A DNA stretch of 64,000 nucleotides from Clostridium sp. DL-VIII (GTDB lineage: Bacteria > Bacillota > Clostridia > Clostridiales > Clostridiaceae), in assembly GCF_000230835.1 (NCBI RefSeq), contig NZ_CM001240.1:814501-878500 (forward strand), given 5' to 3'. The position numbers were made by a program, and so were the translations under genes. A model generated the notes under the pieces. That model did no database searches, was not told the DNA's origin, and saw nothing but the letters and a program-made list of their open reading frames with translations. This document shows, one piece after another, positions 29,408-39,602 of the stretch (the first letter of the stretch is position 1; each line of letters begins with the position of its first letter).

Positions 29408-31168
29408 ATGAAAAGACGTGACGTTGGGGGGCAAGCAGTTATAGAAGGCGTTATGATGAGAGGAAGTAAAAGCCTTGCAACAGCTGTAAGAACTCCAAAA
29501 GGAAACATAGAAATAGATTTGAAAGACAATGGTACTATAACTAAAAAATATCCGATTTTGAACATACCTCTTCTTAGGGGATTTTTTGTTCTTATTGAAT
29601 CAATGAAGGTTGGGATGGACTCTCTTAATTATTCAGCTTCTTTTTTGGAAGATGAAAGCGAAGAACCGTCAAAGTTCGAAAAGTGGCTTGATGACAAATT
29701 GGGTGAAAAAGCGAACAGTGTTTTGATGGCTATAACAATGTGCATTTCATTTATTTTTGCCATAGGTCTTTTTATTGCATTACCAACTGGAATAGCATCC
29801 ATATTTAAAAGTACAGGTACTTCTATTATAGTATTACATTTAATTGAGGCAGCTATAAGAATAACAATTCTTGTACTATATATGTATTTTATAAGTAAGC
29901 TGAGTGATATATATAGAGTGTTCCAATATCATGGAGCTGAGCATAAAACAATATTTTGCTATGAAGCTATGGAAGAGTTAACTGTAGAAAATGTCAAAAA
30001 GCAATCAAGATTACATCCAAGATGTGGAACGAATTTTTTGTTTTTGGTAATGTTTATTAGTATAATAGTTTTTTCTTTTACTGGCTGGGGAGGAATTGTT
30101 CAGAGATTAATACTCAGAGTTGTTCTAATACCAGTAGTTACAGGGATAAGTTATGAATTAATAAAATGGCTTGGTAAAAATGATAGTTTATTAGCTAAAA
30201 TAATAGCATATCCTGGACTTAAACTGCAGCTGTTAACGACTAAAGAACCTGATGATTCTCAAATTGAAGTTGCTATTGCTTCTTTAAAAGCAGCAGAAGG
30301 TATAAAGGATCCTAACAAAACAATTGAAGAATTACTTTGCACTGGTACATCTACGCTTAAAGAAAAAGGCATAGATACAGCCAGATTAGATTCTGAGTTG
30401 TTACTAGGAAATATAATTGAAAAAGATAGAGTCTATTTAATTACTCACAAGGAAGAAGAAGTTAATGAGGACGATACTAAAAAATATTTTGACTTAATTG
30501 AAAAGCGAAGAAATAAAATGCCGGTAAAATATATTTTAAATAAGTGTGAATTTATGGGCATTGACTTTTATATTGAGGAAGGTGTATTAATCCCTAGAAG
30601 TGATACGGAGATACTTGTTGAAGAAGTTCTTAAAAATATAGAAGAAAATGATGAAAAACAAATATGCGATTTATGTTGTGGCTCAGGGGCTATTGGTATA
30701 GCGTTAGCAGGTTTTAGGCAGAATATAAAGGTCGATTTAATAGATTACTATCCTGTGCCAGAGAAAGTTTCACTTATTAATATACAAAAAAATAGTTTAG
30801 AAAATAGAGTGAAATTTATAAAAAGTGATTTATTAGAAGAGGTCATAAAAAGCGGAAAAATATATGATATCATAGTTTCAAACCCTCCTTATATTGAGGA
30901 AGGAGAAATAAGTAAACTTATGGAAGATGTTAAAGATTATGAACCTCATACTGCTTTAAATGGAGGCTCTGATGGTTTGGAGTTCTATAGAAAGATAATT
31001 AGTCAAAGTGAGCATATATTAAAAAGAGGCGGGATATTAGCATTTGAAATAGGTTATAATCAAGGAGATGCGGTAAAATCTTTAATGGAAGAAGAAAATT
31101 TTGAAGATGTAAAGATAGTTAAAGATTTTGCAAGTTTAGATAGAGTTGTTATTGGAATTAAGAGTTAA
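29408..31168 (+). CDS. prmC: DUF1385 (YqhQ) - PrmC fusion protein
   Basis: 586 residues in one uninterrupted frame. Residues 1-about 290 are the DUF1385/YqhQ membrane domain: DVGGQAVIEGVMMRG at the start, hydrophobic segments near 100-160 and 205-240, and FQYHGAEHKTI with HPRCGTNFLF between. Residues about 300-586 are PrmC, which methylates the GGQ glutamine of release factors using SAM: IPRSDTEILVEE, the SAM loop DLCCGSGAIGIALA and the catalytic SNPPYIEEGE. The likely substrate, PrfA, is encoded next. The function of DUF1385 is unknown; fusion would place the methyltransferase at the membrane. The start has only a modest upstream site (GAGAGTAAGTGA), suggesting coupling to tdk. Confidence 0.92.
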   Translation: MKRRDVGGQAVIEGVMMRGSKSLATAVRTPKGNIEIDLKDNGTITKKYPILNIPLLRGFFVLIESMKVGMDSLNYSASFLEDESEEPSKFEKWLDDKLGEKANSVLMAITMCISFIFAIGLFIALPTGIASIFKSTGTSIIVLHLIEAAIRITILVLYMYFISKLSDIYRVFQYHGAEHKTIFCYEAMEELTVENVKKQSRLHPRCGTNFLFLVMFISIIVFSFTGWGGIVQRLILRVVLIPVVTGISYELIKWLGKNDSLLAKIIAYPGLKLQLLTTKEPDDSQIEVAIASLKAAEGIKDPNKTIEELLCTGTSTLKEKGIDTARLDSELLLGNIIEKDRVYLITHKEEEVNEDDTKKYFDLIEKRRNKMPVKYILNKCEFMGIDFYIEEGVLIPRSDTEILVEEVLKNIEENDEKQICDLCCGSGAIGIALAGFRQNIKVDLIDYYPVPEKVSLINIQKNSLENRVKFIKSDLLEEVIKSGKIYDIIVSNPPYIEEGEISKLMEDVKDYEPHTALNGGSDGLEFYRKIISQSEHILKRGGILAFEIGYNQGDAVKSLMEEENFEDVKIVKDFASLDRVVIGIKS

Positions 31169-31376
31169 AAATTAGAAATTGTAACTTTTAGGAAGAAAAA
31201 CTGGATATCTTTAAAAAATAAATATATTATGTTGCAATTAACAATTTACGATGTACAATTGATAATGAAGAATAAAATCTATATTAAGGGATTTTTAAAG
31301 AAAATTTAAGGATTTCATATTGAGTTATCTCATGTAAATTGTAAATTAAAGTAGGCCACTTAGTTCTAACTCATAA

Positions 31377-31405
31377 TTGTTAACTGAACTAGTTCGTGGT
31401 ATAAT
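31377..31405 (+). promoter_or_regulatory. prfA: sigma-A promoter of prfA
   Basis: TTGTTA (31377-31382), 17-bp spacer, TATAAT (31400-31405). It overlaps a dispersed repeat-like TAATTGTTAACTG stretch. The 31169-31370 interval otherwise holds only such repeat-like, A/T-rich sequence. Confidence 0.7.
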
Positions 31406-31440
31406 GAAATGATATGAAAAAATAAGTACGGAGTGATTAG

Positions 31441-32523
31441 ATGTTATTAGATAAATTAGAATTTATAGAAAGTAAATATGATGAATTATCAGTAAAAATA
31501 AGCGATCCATCAATTATGCAGAATCAGAATGAATGGAGAAAACTTTGCAAGGAACATGCTGATTTAGAGATTATAGTTAATGCTTATAGAGAATATAAGA
31601 AAGTCACAGAGGATTTGCAAGACAATAAAGAAATGTTAAGCAGCGAAAGTGATAAAGAAATGAGAGAAATGTTAAATGAAGAAATCTCTGATCTTACAAA
31701 TAAGGAAGTAGAATTAGAAAACAAAATACAGATTTTATTATTACCAAAAGACCCTAATGATGAAAAAAATGTATTCGTAGAAATCAGAGGGGGTGCAGGT
31801 GGTGAGGAAGCAGCACTATTTGCATACAATTTATTTAGAATGTATACAAGATATGCTGAAACTCAAAGATGGTCAGTAGAAATAATGAGTTTAAATGAAA
31901 CAGATCTTGGAGGCTTCAAGGAAGTTGTCTTTATGATTAAAGGTAATGGGGCTTATTCAAAATTAAAATATGAGAGCGGAGTACATAGAGTACAAAGAGT
32001 TCCTGATACTGAATCAAGCGGAAGAATTCATACATCAACTGCAACAGTAGCAGTATTACCAGAGGTTGACGATGTAGAAATAGAAGTTTTAGATAAAGAT
32101 GTCAGAATAGATGTATTTAGAGCTTCAGGTAATGGAGGTCAATGCGTTAATACTACAGATTCAGCTGTTAGAATTACTCACTTACCTACTGGTCTTGTGG
32201 TTTCATGTCAAGATGAAAAATCACAATTAAAAAATAAAGAAAAAGCTATGAAGGTTTTAAAATCAAGACTTTATGAACAAGCAGAAAGAGAAAGAGCAGA
32301 AGGAATAGCTGAAGATAGAAAGAGCCAGGTCGGAACAGGGGATAGAAGTGAAAGAATAAGAACTTATAACTATCCACAAGGAAGAGTTACTGATCACAGA
32401 ATAGGGTTAACTTTATATAAGTTAGATACGTTCTTAGATGGTGATCTTAATGAAATGATAAATGCGCTTATTACAGCAGACCAGGCAGAAAAAATGAAGT
32501 TAATGGGAAATACACAAGAATAG
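31441..32523 (+). CDS. prfA: peptide chain release factor 1
   Basis: 360 residues. Recognises UAA and UAG and triggers peptide release. Visible: long N-terminal helices, the recognition tripeptide region [14 protein letters not shown] (P-x-T), and the catalytic GGQ in [14 protein letters not shown] whose glutamine PrmC methylates. GGAGTGAT is placed just before ATG 31441. Followed by a terminator hairpin at 32537. Confidence 0.97.
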   Translation: MLLDKLEFIESKYDELSVKISDPSIMQNQNEWRKLCKEHADLEIIVNAYREYKKVTEDLQDNKEMLSSESDKEMREMLNEEISDLTNKEVELENKIQILLLPKDPNDEKNVFVEIRGGAGGEEAALFAYNLFRMYTRYAETQRWSVEIMSLNETDLGGFKEVVFMIKGNGAYSKLKYESGVHRVQRVPDTESSGRIHTSTATVAVLPEVDDVEIEVLDKDVRIDVFRASGNGGQCVNTTDSAVRITHLPTGLVVSCQDEKSQLKNKEKAMKVLKSRLYEQAERERAEGIAEDRKSQVGTGDRSERIRTYNYPQGRVTDHRIGLTLYKLDTFLDGDLNEMINALITADQAEKMKLMGNTQE

Positions 32524-32536
32524 GCATATGAACAAG

Positions 32537-32583
32537 ATAACAAGTCAATGTTGCAAGAAATTAGCATGCTGACTTGTTATTTT
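32537..32583 (+). terminator. terminator after prfA
   Basis: ATAACAAGTCA (32537-32547) pairs with TGACTTGTTAT (32570-32580); more pairing lies inside the loop and TTT follows. Confidence 0.7.
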
Positions 32584-32660
32584 CTGAGTATGTTTAGTAA
32601 CACTCAAAAAAAGCCTTACAGTATTTTGTTGGGCTTTAAAAGTATATCGGGAGATTAACT

Positions 32661-33248
32661 ATGGATATATATAAGGCGATAAAGAGAGAAAAAAAACACT
32701 TAAAAATATTTCTAATTACTATGGTTATTATAGCGTTGATTCTTCCAACAATGTTAATGATAACTGGAAGAACTAATGTGTTCTATATAAGTTATGTTAT
32801 ATTTATTTATCTTTTAATAGTCATATCTATTATAATTAAAATGAATTCATACAGGGTCGAATATAGATATATGACCAATAAGTTAGTATTTAAAACAGGT
32901 ATTTTTGCTAAGGAATACTTAATTATATGCGACAAGGTCGCTTTAGTACATACAAATAAATCAGATTATGATTTAGAAATAGTATTAATAACTAATGTGG
33001 TTTTTAAAAATCCGGGATTGAGACCGGTGGATAAAAACTTTTTTAAAAGATACCCGCAGATAGTTGAACACTATGATGCTATTAAACAACTTAATTCTAC
33101 TAAAGATTATTATTTTCAGGTAATCAGAAGAGGTGGATTAAGAAAATATTTGTTATTGGATTCAATATACAAAAATTGTGTTAAAGCGATTTATACTGAT
33201 GAAAGCATTCAAAATATAAAGATAGCACGAGGGCAGCTTATAGTATAG
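32661..33248 (+). CDS. membrane protein, possible bacterial PH-like domain
   Basis: 195 residues, GGGAG before ATG 32661. Two hydrophobic segments at about residues 15-35 and 40-60 give a hairpin in the membrane. The rest is soluble; its stretch YRVEYRYMTNKLVFKTGIF is reminiscent of the beta-strand pattern of bPH2/DUF304 domains, but this is only a resemblance. Not recognised as a named gene. It sits between prfA and the threonylcarbamoyl-AMP synthase gene, which does not by itself suggest a role. Confidence 0.75.
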   Translation: MDIYKAIKREKKHLKIFLITMVIIALILPTMLMITGRTNVFYISYVIFIYLLIVISIIIKMNSYRVEYRYMTNKLVFKTGIFAKEYLIICDKVALVHTNKSDYDLEIVLITNVVFKNPGLRPVDKNFFKRYPQIVEHYDAIKQLNSTKDYYFQVIRRGGLRKYLLLDSIYKNCVKAIYTDESIQNIKIARGQLIV

Positions 33249-33340
33249 TATATAGTATGGTACAGTTATAAGTTCACAGTTTATGCTCAAAGGACTGTGG
33301 GATGATTCGATTGACACCTGATAGAAAGGAGATAATGTAG

Positions 33341-34390
33341 TTGAAAACTAAAATTAGTATGATTGAGAATACTAAGGAAGATGAAGCAAAAATAAAAGAG
33401 GCTGCTGAATTAATAAAAATGGGAGGAACTGTAGTTTTTCCAACAGAAACAGTTTATGGATTAGGGGCTGATGCGCTTAATGCAGAAGCTGTAGAAAAAA
33501 TTTTTAAAGCAAAAGGAAGGCCTCAAGATAATCCATTAATAATTCATGTTGCATCAAAGGATATAGAATTATATGCAAAGGAAATTCCAGAAGTAGCAAA
33601 AGAGCTTATAAATAAATTTTGGCCAGGACCATTAACAATAATATTGAAAAAGAAAGAAGTAATACCAAGTATAACCAGTGCTAATTTAGATTCTATTGGA
33701 ATTAGAATGCCAGACAATGAAATAGCTAGAAAATTAATAGAATTATCTAATACAACTATTGCAGCTCCTTCAGCTAATATAAGTGGAAGGCCAAGTCCGA
33801 CAGATGTTCAAAGATGCATTGAAGACTTAGATGGAAAAGTGGATTGCATCTTGGGAGGAATAGAAAGCGATATAGGTGTTGAGTCAACAATAGTTGATTG
33901 TACAGTAATCCCACCTGTAGTATTAAGGCCGGGAGGAATAACGCTAGAAATGCTCAGAGAAGTGGATTCGAGTATAGAAATAGATAGCGCTATTATGAAA
34001 AAACCAAGAGAAAATCTAAAACCTAAAGCTCCAGGGATGAAATATAAGCATTATGCACCTAATGCTAAAGTTACAATAATTTCTGGTGAAAGAAAAAAAA
34101 CTGTTGAAAAAATAAAAGAAATGGTACACTATAATATAGAAAAAGACAAAAGCGTATGTATTCTTACTGTTGAGGAAAATGCAAAAGAGTATGAAGAAGG
34201 AACAAGTATAGTTTTAGGAAGCATAGAAAATTTATCCACAGTAGCTAAAAACTTATTTGAAGCTTTGAGAAAATGTGATGATTTAGGAGCTGATTTGATC
34301 TTTGCAGAAGCATATGAAGAAAAAGGTGTTGGAATGGCTATTATGAATAGATTAAATAAAGCTGCTGGATTTGATATCGTGGAAGTTTAA
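33341..34390 (+). CDS. sua5: threonylcarbamoyl-AMP synthase (Sua5/YwlC type)
   Basis: 349 residues, TTG start at 33341 after AAAGGAG (33325-33331). Makes threonylcarbamoyl-AMP from threonine, bicarbonate and ATP, the first step of the t6A37 modification of ANN-decoding tRNAs. The YrdC domain (residues about 15-205) shows FPTETVYGLG, KGRPQDNPL, the SIGIRMP strand and APSANISGRPSPT. The C-terminal Sua5 domain (about 235-349) opens with APGMKYKHYAP, so it is the long two-domain form. Its place downstream of prfA and prmC matches the arrangement in other Firmicutes. Confidence 0.95.
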   Translation: MKTKISMIENTKEDEAKIKEAAELIKMGGTVVFPTETVYGLGADALNAEAVEKIFKAKGRPQDNPLIIHVASKDIELYAKEIPEVAKELINKFWPGPLTIILKKKEVIPSITSANLDSIGIRMPDNEIARKLIELSNTTIAAPSANISGRPSPTDVQRCIEDLDGKVDCILGGIESDIGVESTIVDCTVIPPVVLRPGGITLEMLREVDSSIEIDSAIMKKPRENLKPKAPGMKYKHYAPNAKVTIISGERKKTVEKIKEMVHYNIEKDKSVCILTVEENAKEYEEGTSIVLGSIENLSTVAKNLFEALRKCDDLGADLIFAEAYEEKGVGMAIMNRLNKAAGFDIVEV

Positions 34391-34470
34391 ACAGTTAACC
34401 TGAATATATTTTTCAGAAAGTGCTGATGATAATAGACTTAAGATTAATTAGATTTGGAGATGATTAAATT

Positions 34471-34920
34471 ATGAAAATTGCAATTGGATGCGATCATGGC
34501 GGATTTGAATTAAAAAATGAGATTATTAATTATTTAAAAAGTGAAAATCACGAAGTAAAGGATTTTGGCACATATTCAACTAGTTCTTGTGATTATCCTG
34601 ATATTGCTTTACCAGTGTCTGAGGCAGTTGCATCAAAAGAATATGAATTTGGAATACTAATCTGTGGTACAGGAATAGGAATCGGTATTTCAGCCAATAA
34701 AGTTCCTGGAATAAGAGCAGCATTATGTTCAGATACATTTAGTGCACATGCGACTAGAGAACATAATAATGCCAATATATTAACAATGGGCCAAAGAGTT
34801 GTTGGGACTGGGCTTGCTTTGGATATAGTAAAAACATTTCTAACATCAAAATTTGAAGGAGATAGACATCAAAAAAGAATAGATAAAATATCAGAAATTG
34901 AAAAAAAGTATAATAAGTAG
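34471..34920 (+). CDS. rpiB: ribose-5-phosphate isomerase B
   Basis: 149 residues; RpiB/LacAB fold. Interconverts ribulose-5-P and ribose-5-P in the pentose phosphate pathway. Visible: IGCDHGGFELK at the start, DYPDIA, the active-site cysteine in LICGTGIGIGI, and the AREHNNANIL-like TREHNNANIL. TTGGAGATGA precedes ATG 34471. Eighty bases after the sua5 stop and 28 before upp, it supplies ribose-5-P, the precursor of the PRPP used by Upp. Confidence 0.95.
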   Translation: MKIAIGCDHGGFELKNEIINYLKSENHEVKDFGTYSTSSCDYPDIALPVSEAVASKEYEFGILICGTGIGIGISANKVPGIRAALCSDTFSAHATREHNNANILTMGQRVVGTGLALDIVKTFLTSKFEGDRHQKRIDKISEIEKKYNK

Positions 34921-34948
34921 TGAAAAAGTTTAATTCGGAGGGATAATA

Positions 34949-35578
34949 ATGAGTAAAGTAACAGAAATAAATCACCCATTAATATTACATAAGTTAGCGA
35001 TTTTAAGAGATGAGGAAACAGGTTCAAAAGAATTTAGGAAGTTAGTAGAAGAAATTTCTATGTTAATGGCTTATGAGGTTACAAGAGACTTACATACAGA
35101 AGAAGTTGATGTGAAAACTCCTGTAGCTGTAGCTAAATGTCAAATGCTTGCAGGAAAGAAAATAGCAGTAGTACCTATACTAAGAGCTGGTCTTGGAATG
35201 GTTGATGGAGTGATCAACTTAATTCCTGCTGCTAAGGTTGGCCATATTGGATTATATAGAGATGAAAAAACACTTCAACCGGTAGAATATTTCTGCAAAT
35301 TACCACAAGATATTGCTGAGAGAGACATAATCGTTGTAGATCCAATGCTTGCAACAGGCGGTTCATCAATAGATGCTATAACAATGCTTAAAAATAGAGG
35401 AGCTAAAAACTTAAAATTAATGTGTTTAGTTGGAGCTCCAGAAGGAATTGAAGCAGTGCAAAAGGCTCATACTGATGTAGATATATATTTAGCGTCTATA
35501 GATGAGAAATTAAATGAAAGCGGATATATAGTACCAGGACTTGGGGATGCAGGAGATAGACTGTTTGGTACTAAATAA
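34949..35578 (+). CDS. upp: uracil phosphoribosyltransferase
   Basis: 209 residues. Converts uracil and PRPP to UMP. Visible: [13 protein letters not shown] and the PRPP loop [14 protein letters not shown], and the C-terminal uracil-binding [18 protein letters not shown] lies before ATG 34949. Probably co-transcribed with rpiB. Confidence 0.97.
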   Translation: MSKVTEINHPLILHKLAILRDEETGSKEFRKLVEEISMLMAYEVTRDLHTEEVDVKTPVAVAKCQMLAGKKIAVVPILRAGLGMVDGVINLIPAAKVGHIGLYRDEKTLQPVEYFCKLPQDIAERDIIVVDPMLATGGSSIDAITMLKNRGAKNLKLMCLVGAPEGIEAVQKAHTDVDIYLASIDEKLNESGYIVPGLGDAGDRLFGTK

Positions 35579-35669
35579 AGTTTTTAGTAAAGATTATAAA
35601 TTAAAAAATATACTGACTATATATACATAAGTAACCTGGACTAATTTATGATTTGTGGGGATTTTGAAT

Positions 35670-36164
35670 ATGGAAAGAAGAGATAAGCAAAACTATTATT
35701 TAGATATTGCAGAAACAGTTTTAGAGAGAGGAACTTGTTTAAGAAGAAATTATGGATCGATAATAGTTAAAAATGATGAAATAATTTCAACAGGTTATAC
35801 AGGCGCACCAAGAGGCAGGAAAAATTGTATAGATTTAAATAGCTGCATAAGAGAAAAACTTAATATACCAAGAGGAACCCAATATGAACTTTGCAGAAGT
35901 GTTCATAGTGAAGCTAACGCAATAATAAGTGCTTCAAGAAAGGATATGATTGGAGCAACCTTATATCTAGTTGGGAAAGATGCAAAAACTAAAGAATATG
36001 TAAAAGATGCTAACTCTTGTTCAATGTGTAAGAGACTGATAATTAATTCAGGAATTATCAGCGTTATTATAAGAGATTCAAAAGATGATTACAGGGGAAT
36101 TAGTGTAGAATCTTGGATAGAAGATGATGACTCTTTAAAAATTGCAAGAGAAGCAGGATATTGA
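35670..36164 (+). CDS. comEB: dCMP deaminase family protein (ComEB-like)
   Basis: 164 residues from ATG 35670 (GGGG at 35657-35660); an in-frame GTG at 35655 overlaps that site. Zinc-dependent deaminase: the catalytic block CRSVHSEANAI has the His and Glu, and NSCSMCKRLI gives the two zinc cysteines. STGYTGAPRG near the start is typical of the dCMP deaminase branch, which supplies dUMP for dTMP synthesis. Substrate is inferred from family. It follows upp by 90 bases, giving a pyrimidine-salvage cluster. Confidence 0.92.
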   Translation: MERRDKQNYYLDIAETVLERGTCLRRNYGSIIVKNDEIISTGYTGAPRGRKNCIDLNSCIREKLNIPRGTQYELCRSVHSEANAIISASRKDMIGATLYLVGKDAKTKEYVKDANSCSMCKRLIINSGIISVIIRDSKDDYRGISVESWIEDDDSLKIAREAGY

Positions 36165-36324
36165 ATTAAAAATTAGGGATTTATGATTTTAATAGCAAAT
36201 TCTACAATAGAATCATAGAATTTCTGAGTTATAAAGAAGGAAACCAGTGGTTTTTATCCTCAACTGTTAATTGTTAACTCTTGACTTTTAACTGAATGAA
36301 ATGTTTGAATTAGGAGGAAATGAA

Positions 36325-37485
36325 TTGAGTACTAAAAAAATAATTACTATTTTTGGAACAAGGCCGGAAGCTATAAAAATGGCACCTTTAGTAAAAGAGT
36401 TGGAAAAAAGAGAAGAAATTGAATCAAAGGTTTGTGTAACAGCTCAACATAGAGAAATGCTGGATCAAGTCTTAGAATTATTTGATATTAAACCAGATTT
36501 TGATTTAAACATAATGAAAACAAAGCAAAGCTTGACTGGAATTACGAGTAGAGTTTTAGAGGGATTAGAAGAAGTATTTAAGGAAGAAAAGCCAGATATG
36601 ATTCTAGTTCACGGAGATACAACAACTACATTTGCTGGTTCATTAGCTGCGTTTTATCAACAAATTAAGGTGGGTCATGTAGAAGCGGGTCTTAGAACCT
36701 TCAACAAATATTTCCCTTTCCCAGAAGAGATGAACAGAAAATTGACAGGTAGTTTAGCAGATTTACATTTTGCACCTACTAAGGGATCAAAAAATAACTT
36801 GTTAAGAGAGGGCATAAAAGAGAATGAAATATATGTTACAGGAAACACTGTAATTGATGCAATGAAACACACAGTTGAGGAAAATTACGTTTTTGAAAAT
36901 GAGGAATTAAACAACATAGATTTTAATAAAAAGGTTATAATGATTACTGCACATAGAAGAGAAAATTGGGGAGAAGGAATTCAGAATATCTGCATTGCAC
37001 TAAACAAGATAGTGGAACAAAACAGTGATGTAGAATTGATATATTTAGTTCATTTAAATCCGGTTGTTAAAGATGTAGTATTTGAGAGGCTTGGTGGAAA
37101 AGAGAGAATTCATTTATTATCACCACTAGATACTAAAGAAACTCATAATTTAATGAACAAATCATTTATGGTAATGACAGATTCAGGAGGATTGCAGGAG
37201 GAAGCTCCACATCTAGGTAAACCGGTACTAGTATTAAGAGATGTAACAGAGCGTCCAGAAGCTGTTGAAGCTGGAACTGTAAAGTTGGTTGGAACAGATG
37301 TAGATAGAATTGTTTCTGAGGCAAATGAATTACTTAGAAATGATGAAGCTTATTCTAAAATGAGTAAATCTATTAATCCATATGGAGATGGAATTGCATC
37401 AAGAAGAATAGTAGATGCTATATTAAAATACTTTGATTTAAATTCAAGAAATGTAGAGGAATTTGATACAGATTCAATAAGATAG
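36325..37485 (+). CDS. wecB: UDP-N-acetylglucosamine 2-epimerase
   Basis: 386 residues from TTG 36325, which lies 7 bases after TAGGAGG (36311-36317); the ATG at 36301 lies upstream of that site. Non-hydrolysing epimerase making UDP-ManNAc for teichoic acid or polysaccharide linkage units. Visible: TIFGTRPEAIKMAP, the HGDTTTTFAGSLAA motif, GHVEAGLRTFNKYFPFPEE and SGGLQEEAP. Ends at a long hairpin before thlA. Confidence 0.95.
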   Translation: MSTKKIITIFGTRPEAIKMAPLVKELEKREEIESKVCVTAQHREMLDQVLELFDIKPDFDLNIMKTKQSLTGITSRVLEGLEEVFKEEKPDMILVHGDTTTTFAGSLAAFYQQIKVGHVEAGLRTFNKYFPFPEEMNRKLTGSLADLHFAPTKGSKNNLLREGIKENEIYVTGNTVIDAMKHTVEENYVFENEELNNIDFNKKVIMITAHRRENWGEGIQNICIALNKIVEQNSDVELIYLVHLNPVVKDVVFERLGGKERIHLLSPLDTKETHNLMNKSFMVMTDSGGLQEEAPHLGKPVLVLRDVTERPEAVEAGTVKLVGTDVDRIVSEANELLRNDEAYSKMSKSINPYGDGIASRRIVDAILKYFDLNSRNVEEFDTDSIR

Positions 37486-37512
37486 CAAGTCAATATGCTT
37501 GTTTATTTCGTA

Positions 37513-37575
37513 TCATACTTTTAGGAAATACGTTAATTTAGTTTAGCAATTATGTTAACGTATTTTCTTGTATGA
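37513..37575 (+). terminator. terminator-like hairpin after wecB
   Basis: GAAATACGTTAA pairs with TTAACGTATTTTC, and an outer TCATAC/GTATGA pair extends it. T-rich 3' arm. Confidence 0.65.
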
Positions 37576-37663
37576 CACGGAATATACATGACAGTATTGA
37601 TTTGTTATTTTTTTCGTATTACTAAAAAATTTTAAAGTTTGTTTAAAATTTAACAATTTTCTC

Positions 37664-37692
37664 TTGATAAAACAAATAATAGAGGGTATAAT
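37664..37692 (+). promoter_or_regulatory. thlA: strong sigma-A promoter of thlA
   Basis: TTGATA (37664-37669), 17-bp spacer with GGG next to the -10, TATAAT (37687-37692). The sequence closely resembles the well-known C. acetobutylicum thl promoter. A second TATAAT at 37728-37733 may be another start point. Confidence 0.85.
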
Positions 37693-37757
37693 TTAGTTAT
37701 GTTAATAATTTAACGAAAAAATTATAGTATAATTAATGTGATTTGAGGAGGTCAAAC

Positions 37758-38939
37758 ATGAAAGACGTAGTTATTGTAAGTGCGGTAAGAACAGCATTAG
37801 GTAGTTTTGGTGGTTCATTAAAAGATGTATCAGCAGTTGATTTAGGAGCTTTAGTAATTAAGGAAGCAGTTAACAGAGCTGGGGTTAAACCTGAATTAAT
37901 TGAAGAAGTTATAATGGGTAACGTAATTCAAGCAGGTCTTGGTCAAAACACAGCAAGACAATCAACAATTAAAGCTGGATTACCACAAGAAGTTTCAGCT
38001 ATGACAATAAATAAGGTTTGTGGATCAGGTCTTAGAGCAGTTAGTTTAGCAGCTCAAATGATTAAAGCAGGAGATGCTGATGTTATTGTTGCAGGTGGTA
38101 TGGAAAACATGTCAGCTGCACCATATGTATTAGATAAGGCAAGATGGGGCCAAAGAATGGGCGATGGTAAATTAGTTGACTCAATGATAAAGGATTCATT
38201 ATGGGATGCTTTTAATAACTATCATATGGGAGTTACAGCTGAAAACATTGCCAAAGAATGGGGATTAACTAGAGAAGAACAAGATGCTTTTGCAGCAGCT
38301 TCTCAACAAAAAGCTGAAGCAGCAATTAAATCAGGAAGATTCAAAGATGAAATAGTTCCAGTTGTTATCCCACAAAGAAAGGGAGATCCAAAAGTATTTG
38401 ATACAGATGAATTCCCAAGATTCGGAACAACAGTTGAAACTTTAGCAAAATTGAAACCTGCATTTATTAAAGATGGTACTGTAACAGCTGGTAATGCTTC
38501 AGGAATTAATGATGGAGCAGCAGCATTTGTTGTTATGAGTGCAGAAAAAGCAGCAGAATTAGGAATTAAACCAATGGCTAAAATCGTTTCTTACGGATCA
38601 AAAGGATTAGATCCAGCTATTATGGGATATGGACCATTCCATGCAACTAAAAAAGCTTTAGAAAAAGCTAACTTAACAGTAGAAGATTTGGATTTAATTG
38701 AAGCAAATGAAGCTTTTGCAGCACAAAGTTTAGCAGTTGCTAAAGATTTAAAATTTGATATGTCAAAAGTAAATGTAAATGGTGGAGCACTTGCTTTAGG
38801 TCACCCAGTTGGTGCATCAGGAGCAAGAATCTTAGTTACTCTTCTTCATGAAATGGAAAAAAGAGATGCTAAAAAAGGACTTGCAACACTTTGTATTGGT
38901 GGGGGAATGGGAACAGCTCTTATTGTTGAAAGAGTTTAG
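37758..38939 (+). CDS. thlA: acetyl-CoA acetyltransferase (thiolase)
   Basis: 393 residues from ATG 37758 (GAGGAGGTC just upstream). Condenses two acetyl-CoA to acetoacetyl-CoA, the entry to butyrate and butanol formation. Visible: nucleophile Cys88 in [11 protein letters not shown], the [11 protein letters not shown] block, [11 protein letters not shown] with the catalytic His, and the second cysteine in LCIGGGMG. Codon use is strongly biased to favoured codons, as expected for a high-level enzyme. Single gene with its own strong promoter and terminator. Confidence 0.97.
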   Translation: MKDVVIVSAVRTALGSFGGSLKDVSAVDLGALVIKEAVNRAGVKPELIEEVIMGNVIQAGLGQNTARQSTIKAGLPQEVSAMTINKVCGSGLRAVSLAAQMIKAGDADVIVAGGMENMSAAPYVLDKARWGQRMGDGKLVDSMIKDSLWDAFNNYHMGVTAENIAKEWGLTREEQDAFAAASQQKAEAAIKSGRFKDEIVPVVIPQRKGDPKVFDTDEFPRFGTTVETLAKLKPAFIKDGTVTAGNASGINDGAAAFVVMSAEKAAELGIKPMAKIVSYGSKGLDPAIMGYGPFHATKKALEKANLTVEDLDLIEANEAFAAQSLAVAKDLKFDMSKVNVNGGALALGHPVGASGARILVTLLHEMEKRDAKKGLATLCIGGGMGTALIVERV

Positions 38940-38959
38940 TACAAATATCATTTCTGTAA

Positions 38960-38997
38960 AAGTTACTATGATAAACTGTCATAGTAACTTTTTTTTA
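38960..38997 (+). terminator. terminator after thlA
   Basis: 12-bp perfect stem AAGTTACTATGA/TCATAGTAACTT, 7-nt loop, then at least six T. The following 38998-39545 is A/T-rich and I see no gene in it. Confidence 0.92.
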
Positions 38998-39545
38998 TAG
39001 AAGAAATTTTATAAACAAGTTAGTATAAAAGGACAAATTAAAGAAGAAAATAGAAACAATGCTTAGATTACATAAAATTTGAAGTATTATATTAAAAATT
39101 TTCATGAAAAAATTTTAGTTAAAAGGTTTTATGCGTATTATAATATGGTTCGAATCTGATGGGTTTAATAAAAGAAGAAGTAAATTTATCTAATAAATTG
39201 AAAAATGAAAATAAATTTTGAATTAGCATTAAATTATATATTCAATTTTATTAAAATCATAATTTTAAGTTTGCTATATATGAAAGTTAAAAAAGGCGTT
39301 ATTTGCACAAAATTTACAGAAATGATAAAAAAAATTTACAATAACTGTAATGAAAATGTTAACATGAATTGAAATGCAATTATTCATATAACAGAATATT
39401 CTGACAAGAGCAATGTGAAAAATAATAAACATCAAAAAATAAGAAAAATGAAGTAATATGTAAGATTTGCTGAGCATTTTGAAGAAATACAAATATAAAC
39501 TAATCATAAGCGGGCAATCGGCATAATTTAACTTAAAATAGTAAT

Positions 39546-39574
39546 TTGTTAAAGATAAATATAAAAGATATAAT
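39546..39574 (+). promoter_or_regulatory. sigma-A promoter of the atp operon
   Basis: TTGTTA (39546-39551), 17-bp spacer, TATAAT (39569-39574), 28 bases before the atpI start. Confidence 0.75.
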
Positions 39575-39602
39575 ATAAACATTGAGAGTTAGGAGGTAAT
39601 GT

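Noticed and set aside
39274..39582. 102-codon minus-strand frame before atpI
   Set aside because: Phe/Tyr/Leu-rich product typical of reverse A/T-rich DNA, no ribosome binding site, and it overlaps the atp promoter.
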